From G963708325 sp963708325 (GTDB lineage Bacteria; Actinomycetota; Thermoleophilia; Solirubrobacterales; 70-9): a stretch of 64,000 bases of DNA. How positions within the stretch are numbered: the stretch's first letter is position 1; the number at the start of each line of letters is the position of its first letter. Where the stretch lies: contig OY970203.1 of the NCBI GenBank assembly GCA_963708325.1, forward strand, positions 1,364,001 through 1,428,000, read 5' to 3'. The notes below the pieces were generated by a model. The model made no database searches and was not told the origin of the DNA. It saw nothing but the letters and a program-made list of their open reading frames with translations. Both the position numbers and the translations under genes were made by a program. Below, piece by piece: positions 25,175 to 34,195 of the stretch.

Positions 25175-26155
25175 TTGACGGGGCTTGAGAGTGCCAGTGC
25201 GCTCGTAATAGGCGGAGCCGGATTCGTCGGCTCGCACATCGTCGACCAGCTCCTCGCGGAGCCCGTCCGCGAAATCATTGTGCTCGACAACTTCGCCCGT
25301 GGGAGCCGCGAGAACCTCGAGCAAGCGCTGCGCGACGACCGCGTCGGGCTCGTCGAGGGCAGCGTGGCCGACGTCGAGCTGCTCGATGAGCTGATGCAGC
25401 GACGCGACTACGTCTTTCACCTGGCGGCGCTCTGGCTGCACGAGTGCGTCCACGAGCCCCGTGCGGCGCTCGACGTCAACGTCACCGGCACCTTCAACGT
25501 GGCGGACGCGGCGCGACGCGCGCGTGTGCGGAAGGTCGTGTACTCCTCGTCAGCGTCGGTTTACGGCGACGCGACTCTGACACCGATGACCGAGGACCAC
25601 CCGTTCAACAATCGCACGTTCTACGGCGCCACCAAGATCGCCGGCGAGCAGCTCTTCCGGGCGATCCACGAGCAGCACGGCCTCGACTACGTCGGCCTGC
25701 GCTACATGAACGTGTACGGGCCGCGCATGGACTATCGCGGCGCCTATGTGAGCGTAATTATGAACGCGTTGGATCGCATCGAAGCTGGTGAGCCACCGCT
25801 CATCTTCGGCGACGGAAGCCAGTCCTACGACTTTGTTCACGTCGCTGACGTGGCACGCGCGAACATCCTCGCCGCCACCAGCACGGCAACGGACCGCTTC
25901 TACAACATCGGCACCGGCGTAGCAACCACCATCCGGGAGCTCGTCGACGAGCTGCTCAGGTTGACCGACGCCGACCTTCAGCCGGGCTATCGGCCCCACG
26001 AGCAGATGTTCGTAACACATCGCCTCGGCAGCACCGAGCGCGCGCAGCACGATCTTGGGTTCCGCGCCCGAATTCCGTGCGTGGAGGGCCTTGCGTCGGT
26101 GGTCGAGTGGCGACGATCGGACCAGGCCCGGGCGCACGTGGGCTCCTCCACCTGA
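25175..26155 (+). CDS. NAD-dependent sugar-nucleotide epimerase/dehydratase (extended SDR)
   Basis: A 326-residue extended short-chain dehydrogenase related to UDP-glucose 4-epimerases. The Rossmann motif GGAGFVG is at 13-19, YSSSASVYGD carries the catalytic Ser, and the Tyr150-x3-Lys154 pair is in YGATK. The substrate-binding part has LRYMNVYGPRMDYRGAY and the QSYDFVHVADVARA block. It probably makes the keto or epimerised NDP-sugar used by the aminotransferase encoded next. The only start is TTG at 25175. The stop shares a base with the next ATG (TGATG). Confidence 0.88.
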   Translation: MTGLESASALVIGGAGFVGSHIVDQLLAEPVREIIVLDNFARGSRENLEQALRDDRVGLVEGSVADVELLDELMQRRDYVFHLAALWLHECVHEPRAALDVNVTGTFNVADAARRARVRKVVYSSSASVYGDATLTPMTEDHPFNNRTFYGATKIAGEQLFRAIHEQHGLDYVGLRYMNVYGPRMDYRGAYVSVIMNALDRIEAGEPPLIFGDGSQSYDFVHVADVARANILAATSTATDRFYNIGTGVATTIRELVDELLRLTDADLQPGYRPHEQMFVTHRLGSTERAQHDLGFRARIPCVEGLASVVEWRRSDQARAHVGSST

Positions 26156-27351
26156 TGAGCCCCGCCGCCGAGGCCGTGGCCCGCATTCCGATCACCAAGC
26201 CGTTCTTCGGCATGGAGGAGGAGCGCGCGGTCAAGGAGCCGCTGGCCACGGGCTGGGTCGCTCAGGGACCGTACACGGCCGAATTCGAGCGGCGCTTCGC
26301 AGACTACATGCGCAACGAACACGCCGTTGCAACGAGCTCCTGCACGACCGCGCTCCACCTCGCGGTCGCGGCGCTCGGGTTAAAGCGGGGCGACGAGGTG
26401 ATCGTCCCGGCGTTCACTTGGGTGGCAACGCCGAACGTCGTCGAGTACTCCGGCGCCACGCCGATCTTCTGCGACGTCGACCTCAGAACGTTCAACCTCG
26501 ACACATCGCTGCTCGAGGGCCTCGTGACCGAGCGCACCGTCGGGATGCTGCCGGTCCACATGTTCGGGCTATGCGCCGACATGGACGCGACGATGGCGGT
26601 TGCGCGGCGCCGCGGCCTCTGGGTCGTCGAGGACGCTGCATGCGCGTTCGGGGCCCGCTCGGGGGACTGCTGCGCCGGGAGCTTTGGAGACGCCGGCTGC
26701 TTCAGCTTCCACCCGCGCAAGTCGATCACAACGGGCGAGGGCGGCATGCTCACCACGGGCGATCCCGGCGTTGCCGACCTCGCGCGCGCGCTGCGTGACC
26801 ACGGGGCCTCGCGTTCGGATCTCTCGCGGCACGAAGGTGGTGATGGCTTCCTTCTCCCCCACTACGACCACCTTGGCTACAACTATCGCCTCACCGACAT
26901 CCAGGCCGCGCTGGGCTGCGCGCAGCTCGACCGCGCAGACTGGATCCTCTCGGAGCGGCGGAGGCGCGCGGAGCGCTACGACGAGCTGCTCGCGGACCTC
27001 GAATGGCTGCGCACACCCATGGTGCCCGAGACCGATGTCCACGGCTATCAGGCCTACGTCTGCCTCTTCGCCCCAGAGGAGCCGACACTCGAAAACGCCA
27101 ATGACCTCCACGACCGGCGGAATCGGCTCATGGCAGCGCTCGAGCGCAAGGGCATCGCCACCCGGCAGGGGACACATGCGCCGGTGCTCACCGGCTACTA
27201 CAGCAACAAGTACGGCTTCCGGGCCGAGCACTTCCCCAAGGCCTTTCTGGCGGAGCGGCTCAGCCTGACCCTGCCGCTGTACCCCCAGATGACCGACGAC
27301 GAGCAGGATCGGGTGGTGCTGGCGCTGCGCGGCGCCGAAGCCACCTCCTGA
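26155..27351 (+). CDS. DegT/DnrJ/EryC1/StrS family sugar aminotransferase
   Basis: A 398-residue PLP-dependent aminotransferase acting on keto-sugar nucleotides. ITKPFFGMEEE near the start, the SSCTTALHLA phosphate-binding loop, the PAFTWVATPNVV block, the cofactor-contacting ED in VVEDAACAFGA and Lys189 in FHPRKSITTGEGG are all present. NYRLTDIQAALGCAQL follows. The ATG at 26155 overlaps the epimerase stop. Paired with that gene it indicates an amino sugar in the glycan. Confidence 0.9.
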   Translation: MSPAAEAVARIPITKPFFGMEEERAVKEPLATGWVAQGPYTAEFERRFADYMRNEHAVATSSCTTALHLAVAALGLKRGDEVIVPAFTWVATPNVVEYSGATPIFCDVDLRTFNLDTSLLEGLVTERTVGMLPVHMFGLCADMDATMAVARRRGLWVVEDAACAFGARSGDCCAGSFGDAGCFSFHPRKSITTGEGGMLTTGDPGVADLARALRDHGASRSDLSRHEGGDGFLLPHYDHLGYNYRLTDIQAALGCAQLDRADWILSERRRRAERYDELLADLEWLRTPMVPETDVHGYQAYVCLFAPEEPTLENANDLHDRRNRLMAALERKGIATRQGTHAPVLTGYYSNKYGFRAEHFPKAFLAERLSLTLPLYPQMTDDEQDRVVLALRGAEATS

Positions 27352-27352
27352 C

Positions 27353-29242
27353 GTGTGCGGGATCGCCGGCGTCCTCAACCGCGACGGCGCTCCGGCGTCC
27401 ATGGATACGCTGCGCCGCCTCAGCGCGGCGATAAGCCATCGCGGCCCCGACGACGAGGGGCATTACGTCGATGGCCCCGTGGGGCTCGCCAACCGCAGGC
27501 TCGCAATCATCGACCCGACGCCTGCGGGACATCAGCCGATGCTGAGCGAGAGCGGCGACCTCGCGCTCACGTATAGCGGAGAGACCTACAACTTCCGCGA
27601 GCTCCGCGCGGAACTCGAGGCGGCCGGCCATCGGTTCCGGTCCCGCACCGACACCGAGGTCGTGCTGCACGCGTACGAGCGCTGGGGGCCGCGCTGCGTG
27701 GAGCGCTTCAATGGGATGTTCGCCCTCGCAGTCTGGGACGGGACAGCGCGGACACTGTTTCTCGCGCGGGACCGGTATGGCGTCAAGCCCCTCTACTACG
27801 CGGACCTCGGCAACGCGTTCGTGTTTGGCTCCGAGATCAAGGCGCTGCTCGAGCACGATGATCTCCACGCCTCGGTCAGTAGGCCCCACCTACTCGAATA
27901 CTTCACGTTCCAAAACCTCTTCTCGGACGGCACGCTGTTCGACGGCGTGAAGATGCTGCCCGCGGGCCACCGGCTCACGCTCCAGGCAGACGAGGGCGTT
28001 GCGCGCCTTGAGGCGTACTGGGACTTCGACTTCACGGAGCACGACGGAGCCGCTTCCGAGGAGGAGTATCTGGAGGAGCTCGATCGGCTCTTCCAGCAGG
28101 CGGTTGAGCGGCAGCTGGTCGGAGACGTGCCCGTCGCGGCGTACCTCAGCGGAGGCATGGACTCAGGGAGCATCACCGCCGTCGCCGCGAGCCGCCTGCC
28201 GGACCTGTGCACGTTCACGGCGGGTTTCGACATGAGCTCGAGCGTAGGCCTCGAGGTCAACACGGACGAGCGCGGCAAGGCGGAGGCGCTCTCCCACCAA
28301 TTCTGCACCGAGCATTACGAGGCCGTCCTGAAGGCCGGCGACATGGAGCGCTGCCTCCCCAGCGTCGTCTGGCACATCGAGGACCTGCGGCTTGGACAGA
28401 GCTATCCGAACTTCTTCGTATCCCGTCTCGCGGGCAAGTTCGCAAAGGTCGTGCTGTCGGGAGCCGGCGGCGACGAGCTGTTCGCCGGCTACCCGTGGCG
28501 CTACTACCAGGCCGTCGTGAACGAGGACTTCGATGATTACGTCGAGAAGTACTATCGCTTCTGGCACCGGCTGCTGCCCAACCGCGTGCTCAGCTTGTTC
28601 TTCGTGCAGCCGATCTGGTCTGACGTCCGGCACGTCAGCACGATGGAGATCTTCCGTTCAGCACTGCCCGAGCGCGTGCTACCGGCGAGCCCAGAGGAGT
28701 ACGTCAACCACTCCCTCTACCTGGAAGCGAAGACCTTCCTCCACGGTCTGCTGCTCGTCGAGGACAAGCTGAGCATGGCCCACGGCCTGGAGACGCGTGT
28801 CCCGTTCTTGGACAACGACCTGGTGGATTTCGCCCAACGTCTACCGGTCCGCCTGAAGCTCCGTGACCTCGGGGAGATCATCAAGCTCAACGAGAACGAG
28901 CCCGGGCCAAAGACCCAGCGGTACTTCCGGGCGACGCGCGACGGGAAGCTGCTGATGCGGCGCGTCATGGAGCAGTACGTTCCCGACGCTGTCACGAATG
29001 GGGTCAAGCGCGGGTTCTGCGGACCGGACGCGAGCTGGTTCAGGGGCGAGAGCATCGACTACGTCCGCCGTGTACTGCTGGACGGCGACGCAGCGATCTA
29101 TGAGTTCTTGCGTCGCGACACGGTGACGGCGCTTGTGCAGGAGCACCTCGAGGGCCGCGAGAACCGCAGGCTGTTGCTGTGGTCCCTCCTAAGCTTCGAG
29201 CACTGGTGCCGGACGTTCCTCATGGGCGAGCGTCCCGCGTGA
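27353..29242 (+). CDS. asparagine synthase (glutamine-hydrolysing)-like amidotransferase
   Basis: A 629-residue class II glutamine amidotransferase. Cys2 after the GTG start (CGIAGV) is the glutaminase nucleophile. The N-terminal domain has SHRGPDDEGH and NRRLAIID. The synthetase domain carries the ATP-pyrophosphatase motif SGGMDS (about 264-269) and LSGAGGDELFAGYPWR. Inside glycan loci such AsnB paralogues often amidate a sugar uronic acid instead of aspartate, so a role on the glycan is likelier here than asparagine supply (inference from context). Its stop overlaps the next GTG by 4 nt. Confidence 0.88.
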   Translation: MCGIAGVLNRDGAPASMDTLRRLSAAISHRGPDDEGHYVDGPVGLANRRLAIIDPTPAGHQPMLSESGDLALTYSGETYNFRELRAELEAAGHRFRSRTDTEVVLHAYERWGPRCVERFNGMFALAVWDGTARTLFLARDRYGVKPLYYADLGNAFVFGSEIKALLEHDDLHASVSRPHLLEYFTFQNLFSDGTLFDGVKMLPAGHRLTLQADEGVARLEAYWDFDFTEHDGAASEEEYLEELDRLFQQAVERQLVGDVPVAAYLSGGMDSGSITAVAASRLPDLCTFTAGFDMSSSVGLEVNTDERGKAEALSHQFCTEHYEAVLKAGDMERCLPSVVWHIEDLRLGQSYPNFFVSRLAGKFAKVVLSGAGGDELFAGYPWRYYQAVVNEDFDDYVEKYYRFWHRLLPNRVLSLFFVQPIWSDVRHVSTMEIFRSALPERVLPASPEEYVNHSLYLEAKTFLHGLLLVEDKLSMAHGLETRVPFLDNDLVDFAQRLPVRLKLRDLGEIIKLNENEPGPKTQRYFRATRDGKLLMRRVMEQYVPDAVTNGVKRGFCGPDASWFRGESIDYVRRVLLDGDAAIYEFLRRDTVTALVQEHLEGRENRRLLLWSLLSFEHWCRTFLMGERPA

Positions 29243-30282
29243 GGGTCGAAGAGCTCCGCGCGCCCGAGGAGCCGCAGTACGACGAGTTCCTGCGTGGGCG
29301 CGAGGAAGCGCTCGTTTACCAATCCACGAAGTACAAGCGCTTCCTACGCGAGCTGCTCGGCTGCGAGGAACGCTACCTAGTCGCGCGCTCGGAGGACGGA
29401 CAGATCCGCGGCGTTCTGCCGCTGCTGTGGACCGGCGCCGATGGAGCGCGGATCTACAACTCGCTGCCCTTCTACGGGTCCCACGGCGGGGTGATCGCGG
29501 ACGACGACGAAACGACGCGCACGCTGCTCGATGCCTACGCGGCGATAGCGACGGCCCGAGGTACCCGGTGCAGCACGGTCGTGGCCAACCCGCTGGCGCC
29601 TGAGCCTCCGGCAGAGCCGATCCACAACCTCTCCGACGAGCGGGTGAGTCAGGTGACCCCGCTGCCGGCGCCCCATGCGGATCCCGAGGCCGTCATTCTC
29701 GACGGTATCGACTCCAGCGCACGCCGCAACGTCCGCAAGGCCAGGGAGCACGGCATCACCGTCAGCGTTGACCATCACGAGATGGACGAGCTGAGACGCC
29801 TCCATCAGGCCAACATCCGCGCGCTCGGCGGACTGCCCAAGAGCGACGACTTCTTTGCGTGCCTGTCCCGGCACTTTCGGCCGAGCGCCGACTACGACAT
29901 CTACGTCGCCCGCTCCGGCTCCCTTGTGGTCGCGGCCCTGCTCGTCCTCTACTGCAACCAGACGGCGGAGTACTTCACCCCGGCGGTGGATCCGGAGTTC
30001 AGGTCCTGGCAGCCGCTGGCGCCGATCCTGGTGACCGCGATGGCGGCCGCGGCGACGCGTGGACTGCGCTACTGGAACTGGGGTGGCACCTGGCTGACGC
30101 AGGAGGGCGTCTACCGCTTCAAGCGCAAGTGGGGGGCCCGTGAGTCACGCTACAGCTATTACGTCCAGCTGAACGACCGCGAGCTCCTGCGCCGGTCCCC
30201 GGCTGAGGTGATGGCCGCGCACCGACACTTCTACGTGGTGCCTACGGCCGCCTTCCACAGCAGCCCCGGAGGGTCGCCGTGA
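29239..30282 (+). CDS. FemAB/GNAT-like N-acyltransferase
   Basis: A 347-residue protein with the double-GNAT fold of the FemAB class: YQSTKYKRFLRELLG near the start, SSARRNVRKAREHGI in the middle (typical R-N-x-R-KA motif), LHQANIRALGGLPKS, VARSGSLVVAALLVLYCN and the closing LRYWNWGGTWLTQEGVYRFKRKWG segment. Relatives transfer acyl or aminoacyl groups to sugars or peptidoglycan precursors. GTG at 29239 is used, coupled to the asparagine-synthase-like gene by a 4-nt overlap. The donor is unknown. Confidence 0.78.
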   Translation: MRVEELRAPEEPQYDEFLRGREEALVYQSTKYKRFLRELLGCEERYLVARSEDGQIRGVLPLLWTGADGARIYNSLPFYGSHGGVIADDDETTRTLLDAYAAIATARGTRCSTVVANPLAPEPPAEPIHNLSDERVSQVTPLPAPHADPEAVILDGIDSSARRNVRKAREHGITVSVDHHEMDELRRLHQANIRALGGLPKSDDFFACLSRHFRPSADYDIYVARSGSLVVAALLVLYCNQTAEYFTPAVDPEFRSWQPLAPILVTAMAAAATRGLRYWNWGGTWLTQEGVYRFKRKWGARESRYSYYVQLNDRELLRRSPAEVMAAHRHFYVVPTAAFHSSPGGSP

Positions 30283-30941
30283 GCGAGCCGTTGGTCATAT
30301 TCGGCACCGGAGCCTTCGCCGAGTGCGCGCGCTTCTACTTCGACCACGACAGCCCCCACGGTGTCGTCGCGTTCACTGTCCACGGCGACAACCTCTCCGA
30401 GAGCACGTTCGCCGGGCTGCCGGTCGTACCGTTCGAGAGCGTGGTCGAGACTCACCCATCTTCCGCGTACCGGATGTTCGTCGCGGTGGGCTACCGAAAG
30501 ATGAACCGCATCCGCGCTGCGGTGTACACGCAAGCGCGCGAGAAGGGCTACGAGCTCGTGACGTATGTCAGCTCGAAGGCATCGCACTGGGGGAACGCTG
30601 AGATCGGGGAAAACTGCTTCGTCTTCGAGGACAACACCATCCAGCCGTTCGTCAAGATCGGCGACGACGTCGTCCTGTGGAGCGGTAACCACATCGGGCA
30701 CCACTCGACGATCGGTGACCACTGCTTCATCACGTCCCAGGTCGTCGTGTCAGGGGGCGTCCATGTGGGCGATTACTCGTTCCTGGGCGTCAACGCCACC
30801 ATCCGCGACGGCATCGAGATAGGGCGGTCGAACCTGATCGGCGCCGGCGCGATCATCATGCGGTCGACCCGCGACCGCGAGATGTACGTTCCCGCCCGGA
30901 CCAGGGCGGACGAACGAAAGAGCGACGAGATCGATTTCTGA
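30279..30941 (+). CDS. PglD-like sugar acetyltransferase (hexapeptide repeat)
   Basis: A 220-residue acetyltransferase with an N-terminal Rossmann-like part (LVIFGTGAFAECARFYF) and a C-terminal left-handed beta helix built of hexapeptides such as IGENCFVFEDNTI, VLWSGNHIGHHSTIGD and VHVGDYSFLGVNATI. The His of GHHSTIGD matches the catalytic base of PglD-type sugar N-acetyltransferases. It probably acetylates the amino sugar made by the upstream aminotransferase. GTG start with a 4-nt overlap to the preceding gene. Confidence 0.82.
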   Translation: MSEPLVIFGTGAFAECARFYFDHDSPHGVVAFTVHGDNLSESTFAGLPVVPFESVVETHPSSAYRMFVAVGYRKMNRIRAAVYTQAREKGYELVTYVSSKASHWGNAEIGENCFVFEDNTIQPFVKIGDDVVLWSGNHIGHHSTIGDHCFITSQVVVSGGVHVGDYSFLGVNATIRDGIEIGRSNLIGAGAIIMRSTRDREMYVPARTRADERKSDEIDF

Positions 30942-30947
30942 GGCAGT

Positions 30948-32345
30948 GTGAGCCCGGCTCCCGAAGATCTCGAGCAGGTCCTTGCCGGAACCGGTCGCTC
31001 TACACCGAGCACGTCGAGAGGCGGCGCGCCTCGATGGAGACGGTCACGGCGACCAAGGGTGTTCCTGGGGCTCTTCGAGGTCGCTGGGTACTACGCCGAC
31101 CTCAGCGCCGGCCTTCGTGAGGCAGGGGTGCCCTGCACCCTGATTGACCTTGGAGCGCATGTCTATGAGTACGGCGGTGAAAGCGAGAGCCGCCTGATCG
31201 CTTGGCGTCTTGGAAGCGCGCGGCGCCGAGCTGGGCACCTTGCGCGGGGGAATCGGGTCCGCTCGTGGGGCTGGCGATTGACGAGCTTCGTACTTCACTT
31301 CGCGCTTTTCGTCTCGGTCGTCGCGCGACACGACGTGTTGGTGTTCAGCTCGCGTGCGAGTTTCTTCGCCCTCCGCGAACTGCCTGTCCTCAGGATGTTC
31401 CGTAAGACAGTCGTATTCATCTTCAATGGGAGCGACTCCCGGCCGGCGTACATAAATGGAGCCGTCATGGGGCTCGACGGAGGGCTTTCCATCGACGCCT
31501 GCATCAAGCAGGTCCGCAGGCAGAAGTCCGACCTCCGGCGGATCGAGCGACACGCGGATGTGATCTTGGCCTACCCGCTGCACGCGCATCTGCACGCACG
31601 CCCGATCCTGCGGACCACCGCCATAGGCATGCCGTATGCGCGCGCCCGTGCCGCGTCCTCACTCCCCCGCCGGCGGGACGGCGCTGTCACGCTGCTCCAT
31701 GCACCATCCCATTCCGAAGGGAAGGGAACGGACCGGATTCGGGCGAGCGTGAACGAGCTGCAACGGAAAGGGCACTCGATCAGGTACGTCGAGATCGTCG
31801 GCAGACCCAACGCCGACGTACTCAGAGCCCTCGCGGAATGCGACCTCGTGGTCGACCAGGTGTATTCCGACGGCCCCATCTCCGGGCTTGCCACCGAGGC
31901 GGCCTTCCAGGGGCGGCCGGCGGTTATCGGCGGTTACGCGGGTGGCCATCTCGATCGGTTCGTTCCCGTGTCGGAGCGCCTGCCGTCGAGGTACTGCCCG
32001 CCATCTGAGCTGACGCCCGTGTTGGAGGAGCTGGTCCGTGACAGGGCGCAGCGCCTGGAATCTGCCCGGCGGGCCGCCGACTTCGTCGAACGCCATTGGC
32101 AGCTCGTCGATGTCGCTTCTCGGTTCTTGGCCGCTGTGGAAGGTCGGGCGCCAGCAGATTGGTATGCGGACCCCACGCGCCTCCGATACCTGCACGGCTG
32201 GGGGCTCTCCGAGTCACGGCTGCGGGAGGTCCTCCGAGCCGTCCTCGAGCGGGGCGGTGCCTCCGCCTTGATGCTCGCTGACAAACCGGAGCTCGAACGT
32301 CGCTTCGTCGAGTTTGCCCAGATGAACGACGCTGGCAATGACTGA
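30948..32345 (+). CDS. glycosyltransferase, GT-B type (GT4-like)
   Basis: A 465-residue protein with a GT-B outline: after a variable basic N-terminus, RPRVFLGLFEVAGYY begins the acceptor domain; VTLLHAPSHSEGKGTDRI starts the donor domain, and DLVVDQVYSDGPISGLATEAAFQGRP resembles the retaining E-x7-E nucleotide-sugar site. It is visibly less GC-rich than housekeeping neighbours. Probably adds one sugar to the lipid-linked glycan in the cytosol. The GTG at 30948 may be too early, since the first 30 residues look unstructured. Confidence 0.75.
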   Translation: MSPAPEDLEQVLAGTGRSTPSTSRGGAPRWRRSRRPRVFLGLFEVAGYYADLSAGLREAGVPCTLIDLGAHVYEYGGESESRLIAWRLGSARRRAGHLARGNRVRSWGWRLTSFVLHFALFVSVVARHDVLVFSSRASFFALRELPVLRMFRKTVVFIFNGSDSRPAYINGAVMGLDGGLSIDACIKQVRRQKSDLRRIERHADVILAYPLHAHLHARPILRTTAIGMPYARARAASSLPRRRDGAVTLLHAPSHSEGKGTDRIRASVNELQRKGHSIRYVEIVGRPNADVLRALAECDLVVDQVYSDGPISGLATEAAFQGRPAVIGGYAGGHLDRFVPVSERLPSRYCPPSELTPVLEELVRDRAQRLESARRAADFVERHWQLVDVASRFLAAVEGRAPADWYADPTRLRYLHGWGLSESRLREVLRAVLERGGASALMLADKPELERRFVEFAQMNDAGND

Positions 32346-32371
32346 CCGATCATCGCCCTCGGATCTCCGGT

Positions 32372-33352
32372 CTACGGATACCCGGCCACGTCTCCGTGGT
32401 CGGGCTCCTGCACCGCGAGACCGAACCCGTCGCGACCGTAGTCATTGCCGTTGTAGACCATGTACCGCGTGTCGCCGATCCTGACGACCCACGGGTAGGC
32501 AGTCGCGTGGCTGTCCCAACCTTCAGCAGAGGGCTCGATGCCGGCATCGTGGTCGAGCCGCGTCCAATCCAGGCCGTCGGCGGACCGGGCATACCCGGCT
32601 CGATATCCCTCGTCGCCGCTGCGGGAGTACCACATCTCGTATCCGTCCTCGTCGGCGATGACGCACGGACGCCCGATGTTGCGCTCCCCCGGAAGGAGGT
32701 CGATGCAGATCCGTCCGCTGCGCTTCCACTCGATGCCATCGCGGGAATCTGCGAATTTCACGACATAGAATGACTGTGGTCCGTCGTGTGTCTCTTCCCA
32801 CCGCAGGCCGGAGACGTACCACATCCGCCAACGGTCACCCTCGCGCAGCACGCAAGGGACGGTGAGGAGGCAGGGGTCATGTGGATCGCGCCCCATGATC
32901 GGCGCTGGCGACGCCCGTTCAAACGTTCTTCCCCCGTCCTCGCTGACCGCCAAGCCGATCGCTGCCGTGAAGAGTGGGGGTCGCGGGCCGGGGTTCCAAC
33001 CGGCGTAGTAGAGCAGCAGCCGGCCGTCTTTCTCGACGAGCGAGCCCGGATAGACACCGTGGTCGTCGAAATGACCCAGCGGGCCGGGAGCAAGAGCCGG
33101 GATGCTCGCGACCTCGAGGAGCCGCCGCGGTCGGCGAAGGTCGAACTCGACCCATCCGACGTGTGAGCGCTGGGCGGAGTCCCGCGAAGCGAAGTACGCC
33201 CGGTACCGGGTCCCGTCGATCGGATGCATCAACGGACAGGCGGCATGGGTCTGCAGCCATGGGGCCTCCCCGCTTGGCGAGAAGACGAGGCCGAGCTTTG
33301 TCCAGCGCCCCTGCCGCGGCTGGCGAGCGGGGGATTCCCGTGCAGTCGTCAT
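32372..33352 (-). CDS. glycosidase-like five-bladed beta-propeller protein (GH43/GH130-like)
   Basis: A 326-residue protein without signal peptide. Repeated blades start with motifs such as GLVFSPSGEAPWLQTHAACP, HFDDHGVYPGSLVEKDGRLLLYYAGW, DPHDPCLLTVPCVLREGDRWRMWYVSG (given here in parts) and GYEMWYSRSGDEGYRAGYA, with acidic residues at the blade starts as in GH43, GH32 and GH130 enzymes. Such proteins occur in polysaccharide clusters and may trim or transfer sugars, or be inactive. Its start overlaps the PhyH gene stop by 4 nt, so the two are co-translated. Confidence 0.72.
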   Translation of the reverse strand: MTTARESPARQPRQGRWTKLGLVFSPSGEAPWLQTHAACPLMHPIDGTRYRAYFASRDSAQRSHVGWVEFDLRRPRRLLEVASIPALAPGPLGHFDDHGVYPGSLVEKDGRLLLYYAGWNPGPRPPLFTAAIGLAVSEDGGRTFERASPAPIMGRDPHDPCLLTVPCVLREGDRWRMWYVSGLRWEETHDGPQSFYVVKFADSRDGIEWKRSGRICIDLLPGERNIGRPCVIADEDGYEMWYSRSGDEGYRAGYARSADGLDWTRLDHDAGIEPSAEGWDSHATAYPWVVRIGDTRYMVYNGNDYGRDGFGLAVQEPDHGDVAGYP

Positions 33353-34182
33353 CCTGCCGGCACGCTAAGGCCCGAGCCATAGATCCGGCGCATAGTGTCC
33401 GCGTCGGGGGGCACGCTCCACACGATCTCGCTCGTGGTGGGAGAGGGATGTCCTTCCCGGGCGAAGCTCTCGTCCCGCAGGTCTGAGAAGCGCTGCTGCG
33501 TCGACAGACGCGGGAGCCCGGACCGGTTGTGTCCAGATCGGTGCACAAGCATCTGGGAGAACACGAGGGCCTCCCCGAAGCGCAACTCGACCCGGACAGG
33601 CTGCAGCGACTCGATCCGTCGATCGACTATCTCGAATCGCCGGGGGTCACTTATCTCTCGGCATTCGAGGTACCCGAGCAGGTGAGTCCCAGGGAGGACT
33701 TCCACCGTGCCGTTCTCGACAGTCGTGTCGCCCAGGGGCGTCCAGATGGTTACGGCATTGGCGCTGCCCTGCCCGAAACGCCAGTCTTGGTGCCAGGGTT
33801 GCGTATAGCGCTTGTCACCCGGCATGTCGGTCCGCACCTCGGGCCGCGTCGAGATGATCGGCGTCACGAGCCCGACTCCGCGTAGCACACCGTGAAGCTC
33901 GCCAGCCGAGGCCAGCCCGTATATCCCAAGCATGTCCCACATCCGCGTGGTCGCGGACCGGAACGTCTCCAGATCGCGTTCGTAAAGTTCCTGTAACTCG
34001 CGCAGGCCGAAGGCGGCACGGGATGCGCCCGCACGCAGGGCGAACAGCTCAAGCACTTCATTCCGCGCCGTCTCCAACTCCGATCGCGAAAAGATGTTCG
34101 AGAGGATGGTGTACCCCTGCTCGCGGAAGAATTCGCGATATGCGGGGTCATGTCTGGAGAAGCGTGGAAGCACGACGATCAA
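33349..34182 (-). CDS. phytanoyl-CoA dioxygenase (PhyH) family 2-oxoglutarate oxygenase
   Basis: A 277-residue Fe(II)/2-oxoglutarate oxygenase. The facial triad is visible as His131-x-Asp133 in PWHQDWRF and a distal His in LVHRSGHNRSG (214 or 218), with a downstream Arg for the 2-oxoglutarate carboxylate. ENGTVEVLPGTHLLG is the typical strand before the distal His. In glycan loci PhyH proteins hydroxylate or epimerise sugar or acyl parts; the substrate is unknown. Lower GC than flanking chromosome. It lies between the methyltransferase and the glycosidase-like gene, same strand. Confidence 0.82.
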   Translation of the reverse strand: MIVVLPRFSRHDPAYREFFREQGYTILSNIFSRSELETARNEVLELFALRAGASRAAFGLRELQELYERDLETFRSATTRMWDMLGIYGLASAGELHGVLRGVGLVTPIISTRPEVRTDMPGDKRYTQPWHQDWRFGQGSANAVTIWTPLGDTTVENGTVEVLPGTHLLGYLECREISDPRRFEIVDRRIESLQPVRVELRFGEALVFSQMLVHRSGHNRSGLPRLSTQQRFSDLRDESFAREGHPSPTTSEIVWSVPPDADTMRRIYGSGLSVPAG

Positions 34183-34195
34183 CGGAGGCCCAGCT